Source: CAURNT01 sp963526495
GTDB taxonomy: Bacteria > Fusobacteriota > Fusobacteriia > Fusobacteriales > Leptotrichiaceae
Direction: 5' to 3'
Assembly (NCBI GenBank): GCA_963526495.1
Contig: CAURNT010000001.1
Location: 56,407 to 120,406, forward strand
DNA length: 64,000 nt
Shown: one piece after another, positions 42,973 through 50,896 of the stretch
Layout of the letters: every line of letters begins with the position of its first letter
Numbering within the stretch: the first letter of the stretch is position 1
The notes under the pieces: model-generated
Database searches by the model: none
What the model saw: the letters and a program-made list of their open reading frames with translations, nothing else
Told to the model about the DNA's origin: nothing
Translations under genes and position numbers: made by a program

Positions 42973-44037
42973 ATGAATAAACTGGACAAAATATTAAATG
43001 ATCTAGGTATTGATGGATTATTATTAACTGATTATTACAACAAAAGATACTTTACAGGATTTTCTGGTACTACAGGTATAGCACTTGTTACCAAGACTGG
43101 AAAATATTTTTTATCTGACTTTAGATATGCAGAACAAGCTGAAAATCAAGTCAAACCTCATGGTTTTAAATTTATTGAAGATAATAATAGAAACCATAAT
43201 TTAATTATAGAACTTGCTAAAAAAGATGGTGTTACAAAACTTGGTATTGACAATCTTTCTTTATCATATTCTGAATACGAACAATTAAAAGAAGAATTTA
43301 ATTTTGCAGAACTTGTAAAAGCATCTCAAAATTTACTTAAAGCTAGACAAATTAAAACAGCTGAGGAAATATCTAAAATTGAAAAAGCAATAAAAATATC
43401 AGAAGATGCCCTACTTGCTACTTTACCTGAAATTAAAGTTGGTATGACTGAAATTGAAGTTGCAGCAATACTTGAATTTAATCAAAGAAAAAGAGGAGCA
43501 AACGGTACATCGTTTGATACTATAGTTGCTAGTGGTAAAAGATCTGCTATGCCTCATGGTGTTGCAAGTAATAAAAAAATTGAAAATAATGAGTTTATAA
43601 CAATAGATTATGGGTGTTATCTTGATGGATATGCAAGTGATATAACAAGAACTGTATTTATAGGTAATAATATAGAACCTAGAATGAAAGAAATTTATGA
43701 AACTGTTAGAAAATCAAATGAATTAGGATGCAAATCTCTAAAAGCTGGTATAAAAGGAAAAGATGTAGATAAAATAGTTAGAGACTTTATGGGAGATGAT
43801 GAACAATACTTTGGTCACTCTTTAGGACATTGTTTAGGTCTTGAATTACACGAAACTCCTTTACTATCAATGAGAGAAGATTCATATCTTGAAGAAGGTA
43901 TGGTTATAACTGTAGAACCAGGTATATATATACCAGGATATGCAGGTGTTAGAATAGAAGATGATTTAGTAATAACAAAAGATGGTTCTCGTTCTCTAAC
44001 AACTTTACCTAAAGAATTAATAAAGCTAGAAGTATAA
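42973..44037 (+). CDS. M24 family Xaa-Pro peptidase
   Basis: 354-aa pita-bread-fold metallopeptidase. Creatinase-like N-terminal domain (LLTDYYNKRYFTGFSGTTG) then the catalytic domain with metal ligands in TIDYGCYLDGYASDITRTVF (two Asp), GHSLGHCLGLELHE (His), TVEPGIYI (Glu) and GVRIEDDLVIT (Glu). Length and sequence fit the YpdF/PepQ-like aminopeptidase P or prolidase group, releasing residues next to proline. GGAGG precedes the start. Monocistronic, ending in a 13-bp terminator. Confidence 0.94.
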   Translation: MNKLDKILNDLGIDGLLLTDYYNKRYFTGFSGTTGIALVTKTGKYFLSDFRYAEQAENQVKPHGFKFIEDNNRNHNLIIELAKKDGVTKLGIDNLSLSYSEYEQLKEEFNFAELVKASQNLLKARQIKTAEEISKIEKAIKISEDALLATLPEIKVGMTEIEVAAILEFNQRKRGANGTSFDTIVASGKRSAMPHGVASNKKIENNEFITIDYGCYLDGYASDITRTVFIGNNIEPRMKEIYETVRKSNELGCKSLKAGIKGKDVDKIVRDFMGDDEQYFGHSLGHCLGLELHETPLLSMREDSYLEEGMVITVEPGIYIPGYAGVRIEDDLVITKDGSRSLTTLPKELIKLEV

Positions 44038-44050
44038 TACTTCTAGCTTT
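44022..44050. terminator. Bidirectional terminator overlapping the peptidase stop codon
   Basis: AAAGCTAGAAGTA (44022-44034) and TACTTCTAGCTTT (44038-44050) pair perfectly over 13 bp; the TAA stop is the 3-base loop. It also serves the minus-strand gene ending at 44050. Confidence 0.88.
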
Positions 44051-44565
44051 TATTTAACACCATGATATTTTTCTATTATTTCCCAAGCATTGTTGATTTT
44101 ATTTATAACCTCTGTTGCTTTTTTCTTTTCTTCCTCATCTGTATAAAAATCTGGATGCCATTTTTTCAACAATTCATTTCTTCTCTTTTTCTTAATTTCA
44201 AAACTATCTTCTTTATTAACTCCTAGTATAGAACATGCTTTTTCTACTTCACTCTCAAAATTAGATTGTGAAAACGAATCATTATATCCTCTATTTTGAT
44301 TATACTGATTATATTGATTTCTAAATCTTTCAAAATCTTCATTTGTATAATAACTCGTTCTATTAACATTAATAATTCTACCTCTAAATATGAAAAATAA
44401 GATAATTAAAAATATTAAAAAAGGAGATAAAGCAACAATTATAGATAGAACAAAAACTATAAATATTACTCTTAATATAAAACTTAAAACACTTACTCTA
44501 TTATTACTACCTTTACCTATAATAGAAGCTATAATAATAGCTACTATCCAATAAATTATTTGCAT
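44050..44565 (-). CDS. Membrane-anchored J-domain protein
   Basis: 171-aa protein. Residues 1-19 and about 26-61 are hydrophobic (two or three helices), a polar Asn/Tyr/Gln-rich linker follows (FRNQYNQYNQNRGYN), and the C-terminal 65 residues form a J domain: ACSILGVNKEDSFEIKKKRR with the invariant HPD at residues 137-139 (KKWHPDF). J domains stimulate DnaK; this one would recruit DnaK to the membrane. It lies 8 bases after the patatin gene, as the second gene of that pair. Confidence 0.88.
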   Translation of the reverse strand: MQIIYWIVAIIIASIIGKGSNNRVSVLSFILRVIFIVFVLSIIVALSPFLIFLIILFFIFRGRIINVNRTSYYTNEDFERFRNQYNQYNQNRGYNDSFSQSNFESEVEKACSILGVNKEDSFEIKKKRRNELLKKWHPDFYTDEEEKKKATEVINKINNAWEIIEKYHGVK

Positions 44566-44573
44566 TACTCCTC

Positions 44574-45587
44574 CTATTTTCTAAAAATTCTAGATTTAAT
44601 CCAATCAAACCAACTTTCACTAACAACTTTCTCTTCAAAGAAAATGTCAAGTTTAGGTTTATATTCTTCATCATAAGTATAACTATTAAGCTGATTTACT
44701 AGAGCATAAGGCATTTCATCAACCTTTAATCCTGTAGATTCTTCATTAAGTCTAACATAGTTTTTATTTGTATACATATTAGATAAAATATAATCTACAT
44801 TCTGAGTTGAAGTTTTCATTGTAGCACTAAATAAAGGAAATGCCATAGCAAGTAAACCTTTATCATTTTCATTTGTTCCAAAAAATCTATTTAATCCTAA
44901 TGTTAACATACCACCAAAGTTACCAAATCTTGATATAATATTTTGATTACTTATTTGATTTTTACTAAAATGTTTTTTATTATATCCCGTACCTATAGAT
45001 AATATTTTAATATCATCTATATTTCTAACTCCAAATTTAAAAGCTTCAGAAAAACCTATCAATGCCGGATTATTAGAAAATATTCCACCATCTATATACA
45101 TTTTGTCATCAACTTCATAAGGATCAAAAAATCCTGGAGCTGAAGATGATGCAATTACAGCTTCATCTAACTTAAGATCATTATCATTTTCATAACTTTT
45201 AAATATACTAATACTCGTATCACTTAAATTAACACTAGGAATTACAAGTTTAGTTTTTAAATTATTTATACTATATTCTTTCAAATAATCTTTAATCGTA
45301 CTTTCAAGATTTGAAATTCTATATGCTGCTGAAAGAAAGCCGCCTTGTCCTTTACCTCTTTCTTCTTCAGGAAAAATTTTATTTGAAGTTTCTAAATATT
45401 GCTCCATAATTTCATCAGGAGTTTTTCCCAACGCTAACATTGTAGCTATTATAGAGCCTGTACTCGTACCTATTATTATATCAAAATATTTATGAAATTC
45501 TATTCCATAATCATTTCTAATTTTCTTTAATATTTCTAAAGTATATACGCCTCTTAGTCCTCCTCCATCAAGACTCAATATTCTCAT
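44574..45587 (-). CDS. Patatin-like phospholipase
   Basis: 337-aa patatin-fold acyl hydrolase. Oxyanion motif DGGGLRG (residues 7-13), nucleophile Ser42 in GTSTG (40-44), and catalytic Asp166 in the DGG motif (IDGGIFSNNP). No signal peptide, so cytoplasmic or membrane-associated. Expected to deacylate phospholipids or act on neutral lipids. Patatins of this size also serve as effectors in nucleotide-signalled defence (CapV), but no cyclase lies nearby, so I do not claim that. Promoter at 45683-45711; paired with a membrane J-domain protein. Confidence 0.92.
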   Translation of the reverse strand: MRILSLDGGGLRGVYTLEILKKIRNDYGIEFHKYFDIIIGTSTGSIIATMLALGKTPDEIMEQYLETSNKIFPEEERGKGQGGFLSAAYRISNLESTIKDYLKEYSINNLKTKLVIPSVNLSDTSISIFKSYENDNDLKLDEAVIASSSAPGFFDPYEVDDKMYIDGGIFSNNPALIGFSEAFKFGVRNIDDIKILSIGTGYNKKHFSKNQISNQNIISRFGNFGGMLTLGLNRFFGTNENDKGLLAMAFPLFSATMKTSTQNVDYILSNMYTNKNYVRLNEESTGLKVDEMPYALVNQLNSYTYDEEYKPKLDIFFEEKVVSESWFDWIKSRIFRK

Positions 45588-45682
45588 AAATTACCACCAT
45601 TCTGTAAATTAATTGTTCATATATTCTTAATCATTTAACTTTAAATTTATAACTTAATAACAATTTAACTCTTAATGCTATA

Positions 45683-45711
45683 ATTATATGATAGAATGAT
45701 TTTAAAGTCAA
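45683..45711 (-). promoter_or_regulatory. Promoter of the patatin/J-domain pair
   Basis: Minus strand TTGACT (45706-45711), 17-base spacer, TATAAT (45683-45688), with a leader of about 90 bases before the patatin ATG. Confidence 0.7.
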
Positions 45712-45769
45712 TATATTATAGAATAATAACCCTAAACCTGTGTCATTTTTAATTGACATTAGAAAGAAA

Positions 45770-45794
45770 AGAAGAAAGTAAAAAACTTCCTTCT
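45770..45794 (-). terminator. Terminator of the 46-aa exported protein gene
   Basis: AGAAGAAAGT (45770-45779) and ACTTCCTTCT (45785-45794) pair over 10 bp with one G-T pair and a 5-base loop. It overlaps the stop and is followed in the minus direction by TTTCTTT. Confidence 0.7.
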
Positions 45795-45933
45795 AAAATA
45801 TATTATATTTCAAATTAAATAACCACTTTAACTCTTTATCATAGTTTAATAATGTATCTAAGCTTATATTTTCAAAACTACTCTTTAATCCCATCTTTAT
45901 TATTGGTAAAAGTAATAACAGATATTTTTTCAT
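45793..45933 (-). CDS. 46-aa small protein with hydrophobic N-terminus
   Basis: Read directly: ATG at 45933, TAG at 45793. AAAGGA lies 5 bases upstream. The product starts MKKYLLLLLPIIKMGLK, a short hydrophobic or signal-like segment, then a polar tail with LDTLLNYDKELKWLFNLKY. A ribosome site, coding frame and terminator in the right places support a real gene. No family recognised. Between 45588 and 46016 this gene, its terminator and the patatin promoter are all that I see. Confidence 0.55.
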   Translation of the reverse strand: MKKYLLLLLPIIKMGLKSSFENISLDTLLNYDKELKWLFNLKYNIF

Positions 45934-46016
45934 TTAAGTCCTTTCTGCCTTATCGCAAAGATAAATGTTTTTTTATTTTATAAATAATTTAATTATATTA
46001 ATTTCTAAATATACAT

Positions 46017-46997
46017 TTATTCAAATTTAATATATGTAGAAATATATTTCCCATTGCATAAATAATTCCTTATTTCTTTGTCTCCATTTATATAATATAC
46101 TGTAGAATCATAAGATAAAACTCCTTCTTTTCTAACCCTTACTTCTATTTCTCCTGTTTCATAAAATTTTACCCAATCTCCATTTTCTACAGGATTAGCT
46201 AATGTATAGTCTTTTGTTATTTCAAACTCATAATATCTTTTAATATCATCTTCATAATAACTTAAGTTTATTTTATTTTCTTTAATGTTTTCTATTTTTC
46301 TCATACCAAATCTTTTTCCATTAACATACAAACTCTTATCTACTATATTTCCATTTTCTTTTATTGTAGTACTACCTCCTGATTTAAGTCCTTTATACAT
46401 TCCATATTCTTCTTTTGAACCATATCCCAAAATATCTATTTTAGTTTGATCTATTTTTACTTCATGTCCTTCTCCATCATAATAACCAAAACTTTCTTTT
46501 TCAATTTCATAGAAAGGTATTTTTATTTTTTTATTTCCTATAAATATGCCAATTCTTAATTTAGATGGATTGCAATATATTGATACACTAATTTCATTAT
46601 TTTTATAAATTTCAAATAAAAAATCATCAAAATATTTATTAAATTCTAAAGTGAATTTTTTTTCGCCATTAACATATAATCCTCTCATAAAATTTTCACT
46701 AAACTCTTCATATTCATTATATACACCATCTATTTTACCATCTTTATATATAGCTCTAACTTCATTGTTCCACATTGGATCATCATGATCATGTATTCTT
46801 AACCTACCTACACCGTGTTTAACTCCATTTAGTAATTTATTTTTTTCAAAAATAACTCTTGAAAGAAATATTTCACCATCATCTTCATCAATACCATAAG
46901 CATAATATATTTTTTTTAAATCATTTCTATTAAAAATCATATCTATCAACTTAAATTCAAGTTTTTCTAAAAATGATACTTCATTTAATAATTCCAT
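46017..46997 (-). CDS. MORN/YwqK-like protein of unknown function
   Basis: 326-aa soluble, acidic and Tyr/Gly-rich protein with repeated strands such as GVKHGVGRLRIHDHD, IYKDGKIDGVYNEYEE and MYKGLKSGGSTTIKENG. These resemble MORN/YwqK-type hairpin repeats, more degenerate than in the protein at 22006-22740. No signal peptide. The start codon overlaps the stop of a 5'-truncated frame upstream (TAATG), which indicates that it was the second gene of an operon. Function unknown. Confidence 0.7.
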   Translation of the reverse strand: MELLNEVSFLEKLEFKLIDMIFNRNDLKKIYYAYGIDEDDGEIFLSRVIFEKNKLLNGVKHGVGRLRIHDHDDPMWNNEVRAIYKDGKIDGVYNEYEEFSENFMRGLYVNGEKKFTLEFNKYFDDFLFEIYKNNEISVSIYCNPSKLRIGIFIGNKKIKIPFYEIEKESFGYYDGEGHEVKIDQTKIDILGYGSKEEYGMYKGLKSGGSTTIKENGNIVDKSLYVNGKRFGMRKIENIKENKINLSYYEDDIKRYYEFEITKDYTLANPVENGDWVKFYETGEIEVRVRKEGVLSYDSTVYYINGDKEIRNYLCNGKYISTYIKFE

Positions 46998-47224
46998 TAT
47001 TTTTCACCTTTTTCTATAAATTTTATTTTTCTTACTTTATATTCATTTTTAAGCTTTTTTGAATACTGAAGACTCGGAATTTCTTTACCTTTACTATCTA
47101 CATTACTAGAAGTCCATCTAAATGACATTCCTGAATATTCATAAGATGTATAAAATAAATATATCCCATTTTTAAATTTAATTTCTCCAAAGTATGTTTT
47201 TAAAAAACCTTTTATAGGATTATA
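46997..47224 (-). pseudogene. 5'-truncated gene remnant coupled to the MORN-like gene
   Basis: An open frame of 75 codons ends at 46997-46999 and overlaps the next start (TAATG). It has coding character (GIYLFYTSYEYSGMSFRWTS, KIKFIEKGEK) but no ATG/GTG/TTG with a ribosome site, and a TGA stands upstream at 47225-47227. Its beginning abuts a promoter (47219-47247) that resembles the crr promoter. Most likely the 3' part of a gene whose 5' part was lost. Product family not recognised. Confidence 0.55.
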
Positions 47225-47247
47225 TCACAGAAAAATACAAAATTCAA
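47219..47247 (-). promoter_or_regulatory. crr-like promoter reading into the gene remnant
   Basis: Minus strand TTGAAT (47242-47247), 17-base spacer, TATAAT (47219-47224). The 50 bases 47221-47270 match 31835-31884 at the crr promoter in 42 of 50 positions. The remaining 47248-47379 is AT-rich leader for the PTS gene; no clear plus-strand promoter was fixed there. Confidence 0.65.
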
Positions 47248-47379
47248 AAAATATTTTTCATTTGTTTATAACCCCTAAACTATAATATTAAATATAAATT
47301 AAAATTTTATACCATACTTGCAAATTCTAAAAAAAAGGTTATAATAATAATGAAATTTTTTTATTGAAAAGGAGATAAC

Positions 47380-48996
47380 ATGAAAGGTAAATTTTTTGCT
47401 AGTTTACAAAAAATAGGTAGATCATTTATGCTTCCAATAGCTGTCTTACCTATGGCTGGTATACTTCTTGGTGTTGGAGGTTCATTTACAAATAAAGTTT
47501 TAATTGAAACTTACCACTTAACTTTCTTACAAGAAGGTACTTTTTTAAATCATTTATTGATTTTATTTTCAAATATAGGATCATTTGTATTTGGTAATTT
47601 ACCATTATTATTTGCAGTCGGGGTTGCTATTGGTATGGCTAATAAAAATAAAGAAACTGCAGCACTATCTGCTGTTATAGGTTTCTTATTATTCCATACA
47701 GTAATTAATACTGTAATTAGTTTTCAAGGAATAACACCTGATAATGTATCATTTGATGCTTTAGTTAAGTCTGGATTAAGTGAAGCTAATGCTCGTGGAG
47801 TTGCTGCTTTATATACTAGAGAACTTGGAATATTTACTCTACAAACTGGAGTATTTGGTGGAATTATAACAGGACTTGTATCATCTTGGATTACTAATAA
47901 ATATTCAGATAAACAATTACCTGATTATTTAGCATTCTTTAGTGGTAATAGATTTGTACCAGTTATAACTATACTATTCTTTATTCCGATAGCTGCTATA
48001 TTCCCATTTATTTGGCCAACAGTATTTGGTGCTATTGTTAAAGCAGGTGAACTATTTGCTGCAACTGGTGCAATAGGAACTTTCTTCTATGGTATGTCTA
48101 TGAGATTACTTAATGTATTTGGATTACACCATGCAATATACCCATTATTCTGGTATACTCAACTTGGTGGTTATGAAGAAGTAGCAGGTAAAATGGTTGC
48201 AGGAGGTCAAAATATATTCTTTGCACAACTTGCCGATCCTTCAATCACTCACTTTAGTGCTCTTGCTACTAAAACTATGACAGGTGGTTTCCTACCTATG
48301 ATGTTTGGATTACCAGCTGCTGCTCTTGCAATGTATAGAACTGCTGAAGATAAAAATAAAGCAGCAATAAAAGGTATATTAATATCTGCAGCTTTAACTT
48401 CATTCTTAACTGGAATTACTGAACCAATTGAATTTACATTCTTATTCGTTGCTCCATTACTTTATGTAGTACATGCTATACTTGAAGGTATTTCATATAT
48501 GTTAATGTATATATTAAATGTTGCAGTAGGTATAACTTTCTCTCGTGGAATTATAGACTTCACATTCTTTGGTTTATTACAAGGCCCTGCTAAAACAAGT
48601 TACTATTGGATTTTAATATTAGGACCAGTATATGCTATTATTTATTACTATGTATTCAAATTCCTAATAGTTAAGTTCAACTTTGCAACACCTGGTAGAG
48701 AAGGTGGAGAAAATAAACTATATACAAGAAAAGATTTTAATTCTAAAAATGATGATAAATTACTTGATAATATAGTTAAAGCTCTTGGTGGTGTTGAAAA
48801 TATAGAAAATTTAGATGCTTGTATCACTAGATTAAGAGTTACAGTTAAAGACCCTTCAAAAGTTGCTGATGATAAGAGATGGAAAGAATTAGATGCAAAA
48901 GGTGTTATAAGATCAGGTAACGGAGTACAAGCTATATATGGTACTCAAGCTGATGTTTATAAGAGTAAAATAAAAGATAAATATAATATACAATAA
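47380..48996 (+). CDS. ptsG: PTS glucose-type EIICB component
   Basis: 538-aa PTS permease with an EIIC membrane domain (about 1-430, some ten helices) and a C-terminal EIIB domain. EIIC blocks: LQKIGRSFMLPIAVLPMAGIL, FGLHHAIYPLFW, and LTGITEPIEFTFLFVAP; EIIB phosphocysteine in NLDACITRLRV. Close in design to PtsG of enteric bacteria; glucose is likely, N-acetylglucosamine or a related hexose possible. It lacks EIIA, which is presumably supplied by the crr-like gene at 31257-31772. AAAGGAG precedes the ATG. Ends in a long hairpin. Confidence 0.92.
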   Translation: MKGKFFASLQKIGRSFMLPIAVLPMAGILLGVGGSFTNKVLIETYHLTFLQEGTFLNHLLILFSNIGSFVFGNLPLLFAVGVAIGMANKNKETAALSAVIGFLLFHTVINTVISFQGITPDNVSFDALVKSGLSEANARGVAALYTRELGIFTLQTGVFGGIITGLVSSWITNKYSDKQLPDYLAFFSGNRFVPVITILFFIPIAAIFPFIWPTVFGAIVKAGELFAATGAIGTFFYGMSMRLLNVFGLHHAIYPLFWYTQLGGYEEVAGKMVAGGQNIFFAQLADPSITHFSALATKTMTGGFLPMMFGLPAAALAMYRTAEDKNKAAIKGILISAALTSFLTGITEPIEFTFLFVAPLLYVVHAILEGISYMLMYILNVAVGITFSRGIIDFTFFGLLQGPAKTSYYWILILGPVYAIIYYYVFKFLIVKFNFATPGREGGENKLYTRKDFNSKNDDKLLDNIVKALGGVENIENLDACITRLRVTVKDPSKVADDKRWKELDAKGVIRSGNGVQAIYGTQADVYKSKIKDKYNIQ

Positions 48997-49012
48997 AATA
49001 TTTAAAAAATAT

Positions 49013-49058
49013 AAAAACGTGTGCTAATAAACTTTTAAGTTTAAAAGTACACGTTTTA
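49013..49058. terminator. Bidirectional terminator between ptsG and the outer-membrane protein genes
   Basis: AAAACGTGT pairs with ACACGTTTT at the ends, and ACTTTTAA pairs with TTAAAAGT inside. It lies between convergent genes. Confidence 0.75.
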
Positions 49059-49074
49059 AATTAAAATAAATTTT

Positions 49075-50886
49075 TTAGAATTTATAACTTAAGTTCAATC
49101 CTATAAATCCTGAATTTTTATACCCTGTATAAGTGTATATTCCAAATGATTTGTAATTTAAACCTAGCCCTAATTTAACTGAAGGTAATAATTTAAAGTT
49201 TTTTACATTTTGTGGTATTAAATAATCTCTACCGTCTACTTTTACATTATTACTTTCTAAATATTTAGCATAAGTATAAAGTCTATTATTAGAAATACTT
49301 AATCCTACATTTAAATAAGACATAACCCCTAAATTATCATTAAATTTATAACCAAATTTAGTAGTTATATATGGTGTTATTGAATAACTTATTTTATTTA
49401 CTGATACAATATTTGTTAATTTAGATACTGCTTCATTATTGTTATAAGCATTAATTTTTTCATCATATTCTTTTTTTAATTCATTATATTTATCTAAAGC
49501 TTCAGTCCATTTAACTTTTTCGGAATCAATAACTTTTTCATTAAGATTGGCAAATGTATCTTCTTCTAATTCTGAATCATCTTCTTCATTATTTTCTTCA
49601 GTTTCACCATTTCCATTACTATTTTCCTCACTACTTTCACCATCATTTCTTTCTGGTTCATTCGGTTGAGATTCGTTAGTTTCTGAACCTTCTTCACCAT
49701 CTCTTAGTCTAATATTTTCTGAAACGAATGCACCTGTAGCACTACGATTTTCTTCCGATGAATTATTTTCTTCTCTTCTTTCAGATTCAGTATTTTCTCC
49801 TGTATTACCTTCTGAATTATTATCTTCAACTGGTTTTTCTTCAACTTCTCCTTCTTCTCTTACTGGTTTGTCAAAATCTTCATTTTTATATCTTTCTAAA
49901 AGATTTACAGGTTTTTCATAATCTTCCTCTTTATTTTCAATTTTAGGTCCTTTATATTTTCCATATTTTTCTTTATACTTACCTAAAATTTCGGTTTTTT
50001 TATTTTCTAAATCAAGAATCTTCTTTTCAGAGTTTTTCTTTTTATCTTCATTCTTTTTAGTATTTTCTTCTAAATTTTCAAGTATAGCAATATGTATATC
50101 AAACTCATTTTCAACATTGAAATAAAGATCAGCTTTTTTTCTAGCATCTTTTATTTTTTCAATAAAATCTTTATATTCTTGTTCTTCCTTATATTCTTCA
50201 TAAGTTTTTTCACCTTGTTTATTAACATAATCATTAAGTTCTTTTAAAAGATTTCTTACTTCTTCTTTTTGTTCATTATTTTTAACAGATAATTTTTTTC
50301 TTTTTTCTTTTAATTTTCCCAAATCTTCTTCTATATTACTATAAATTTCTTTAAAATCAGAATATTCATTCAAAATTCTTTCTGTTTTTTTAAGTTCTTT
50401 TTTTTCTGAATATAATTTATATATCACATCTCTTACATTCTTATATACCATTGAATATTCAGTAGAAAATCTTTTAAATTCTTCTTCTTTATCAATAGCT
50501 TCTTTATTAGCTATATCTAAATCTTCCTTAAGTTTTTCAAATTCTTTATTATTTATTTCAACTTTAGGTACAACAACTGATGAAAAATTATTATTTAAAT
50601 CAATGGCAATATTACTAGAAATTCCTGCTCCTACTCCTAAATATATCTTTTCATTTGAAAATTTTATTGGATAATAAGTATCCAAATTAAGACCTAAATT
50701 TAACTTTTGTATTTTTAAATCTCCTTTAACAAGACTACCTAATCCAGCATTTTCAAAATCTTTTTTACTTACTTTGTCAATATCATAACCAACAGAAAAA
50801 CTACTTTCTATATCTACAGGTAATTTATTAGCAGAAAATGCTGTTATAGTAGCTAAACTATATATTAAAATTTTAAATTTATTCAT
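49075..50886 (-). CDS. Outer-membrane protein with coiled-coil and acidic low-complexity insert
   Basis: 603-aa protein with signal peptide MNKFKILIYSLATITAFSA. Beta-barrel-like strands occur at both ends: residues 20-90 (LNLGLNLDTYYPIKF, YLGVGAGISSNIAI) and the last 110 (NVGLSISNNRLYTYAKYL to IGLNLSYKF, ending in Phe). Between them lie a Lys/Glu coiled coil (about 95-320) and a disordered stretch rich in Glu, Asn and Ser (about 320-460). The start at 50886 follows AGAGG. It lies 10 bases after the S8 autotransporter and is last in the three-gene cassette. No named family; the layout suggests a barrel with a long extramembrane arm. Confidence 0.82.
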   Translation of the reverse strand: MNKFKILIYSLATITAFSANKLPVDIESSFSVGYDIDKVSKKDFENAGLGSLVKGDLKIQKLNLGLNLDTYYPIKFSNEKIYLGVGAGISSNIAIDLNNNFSSVVVPKVEINNKEFEKLKEDLDIANKEAIDKEEEFKRFSTEYSMVYKNVRDVIYKLYSEKKELKKTERILNEYSDFKEIYSNIEEDLGKLKEKRKKLSVKNNEQKEEVRNLLKELNDYVNKQGEKTYEEYKEEQEYKDFIEKIKDARKKADLYFNVENEFDIHIAILENLEENTKKNEDKKKNSEKKILDLENKKTEILGKYKEKYGKYKGPKIENKEEDYEKPVNLLERYKNEDFDKPVREEGEVEEKPVEDNNSEGNTGENTESERREENNSSEENRSATGAFVSENIRLRDGEEGSETNESQPNEPERNDGESSEENSNGNGETEENNEEDDSELEEDTFANLNEKVIDSEKVKWTEALDKYNELKKEYDEKINAYNNNEAVSKLTNIVSVNKISYSITPYITTKFGYKFNDNLGVMSYLNVGLSISNNRLYTYAKYLESNNVKVDGRDYLIPQNVKNFKLLPSVKLGLGLNYKSFGIYTYTGYKNSGFIGLNLSYKF

Positions 50887-50896
50887 ATCTGCTCCT

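Noticed and set aside
44574..45587. CBASS-type defence system based on the patatin
   Set aside because: No CD-NTase, ubiquitin-like or other CBASS gene lies next to it; the neighbours are a J-domain protein and a small orphan gene.
49758..49946. Plus-strand Leu/Tyr/Phe-rich frame of 62 codons
   Set aside because: Mirror image of the acidic low-complexity segment of the outer-membrane protein on the minus strand.
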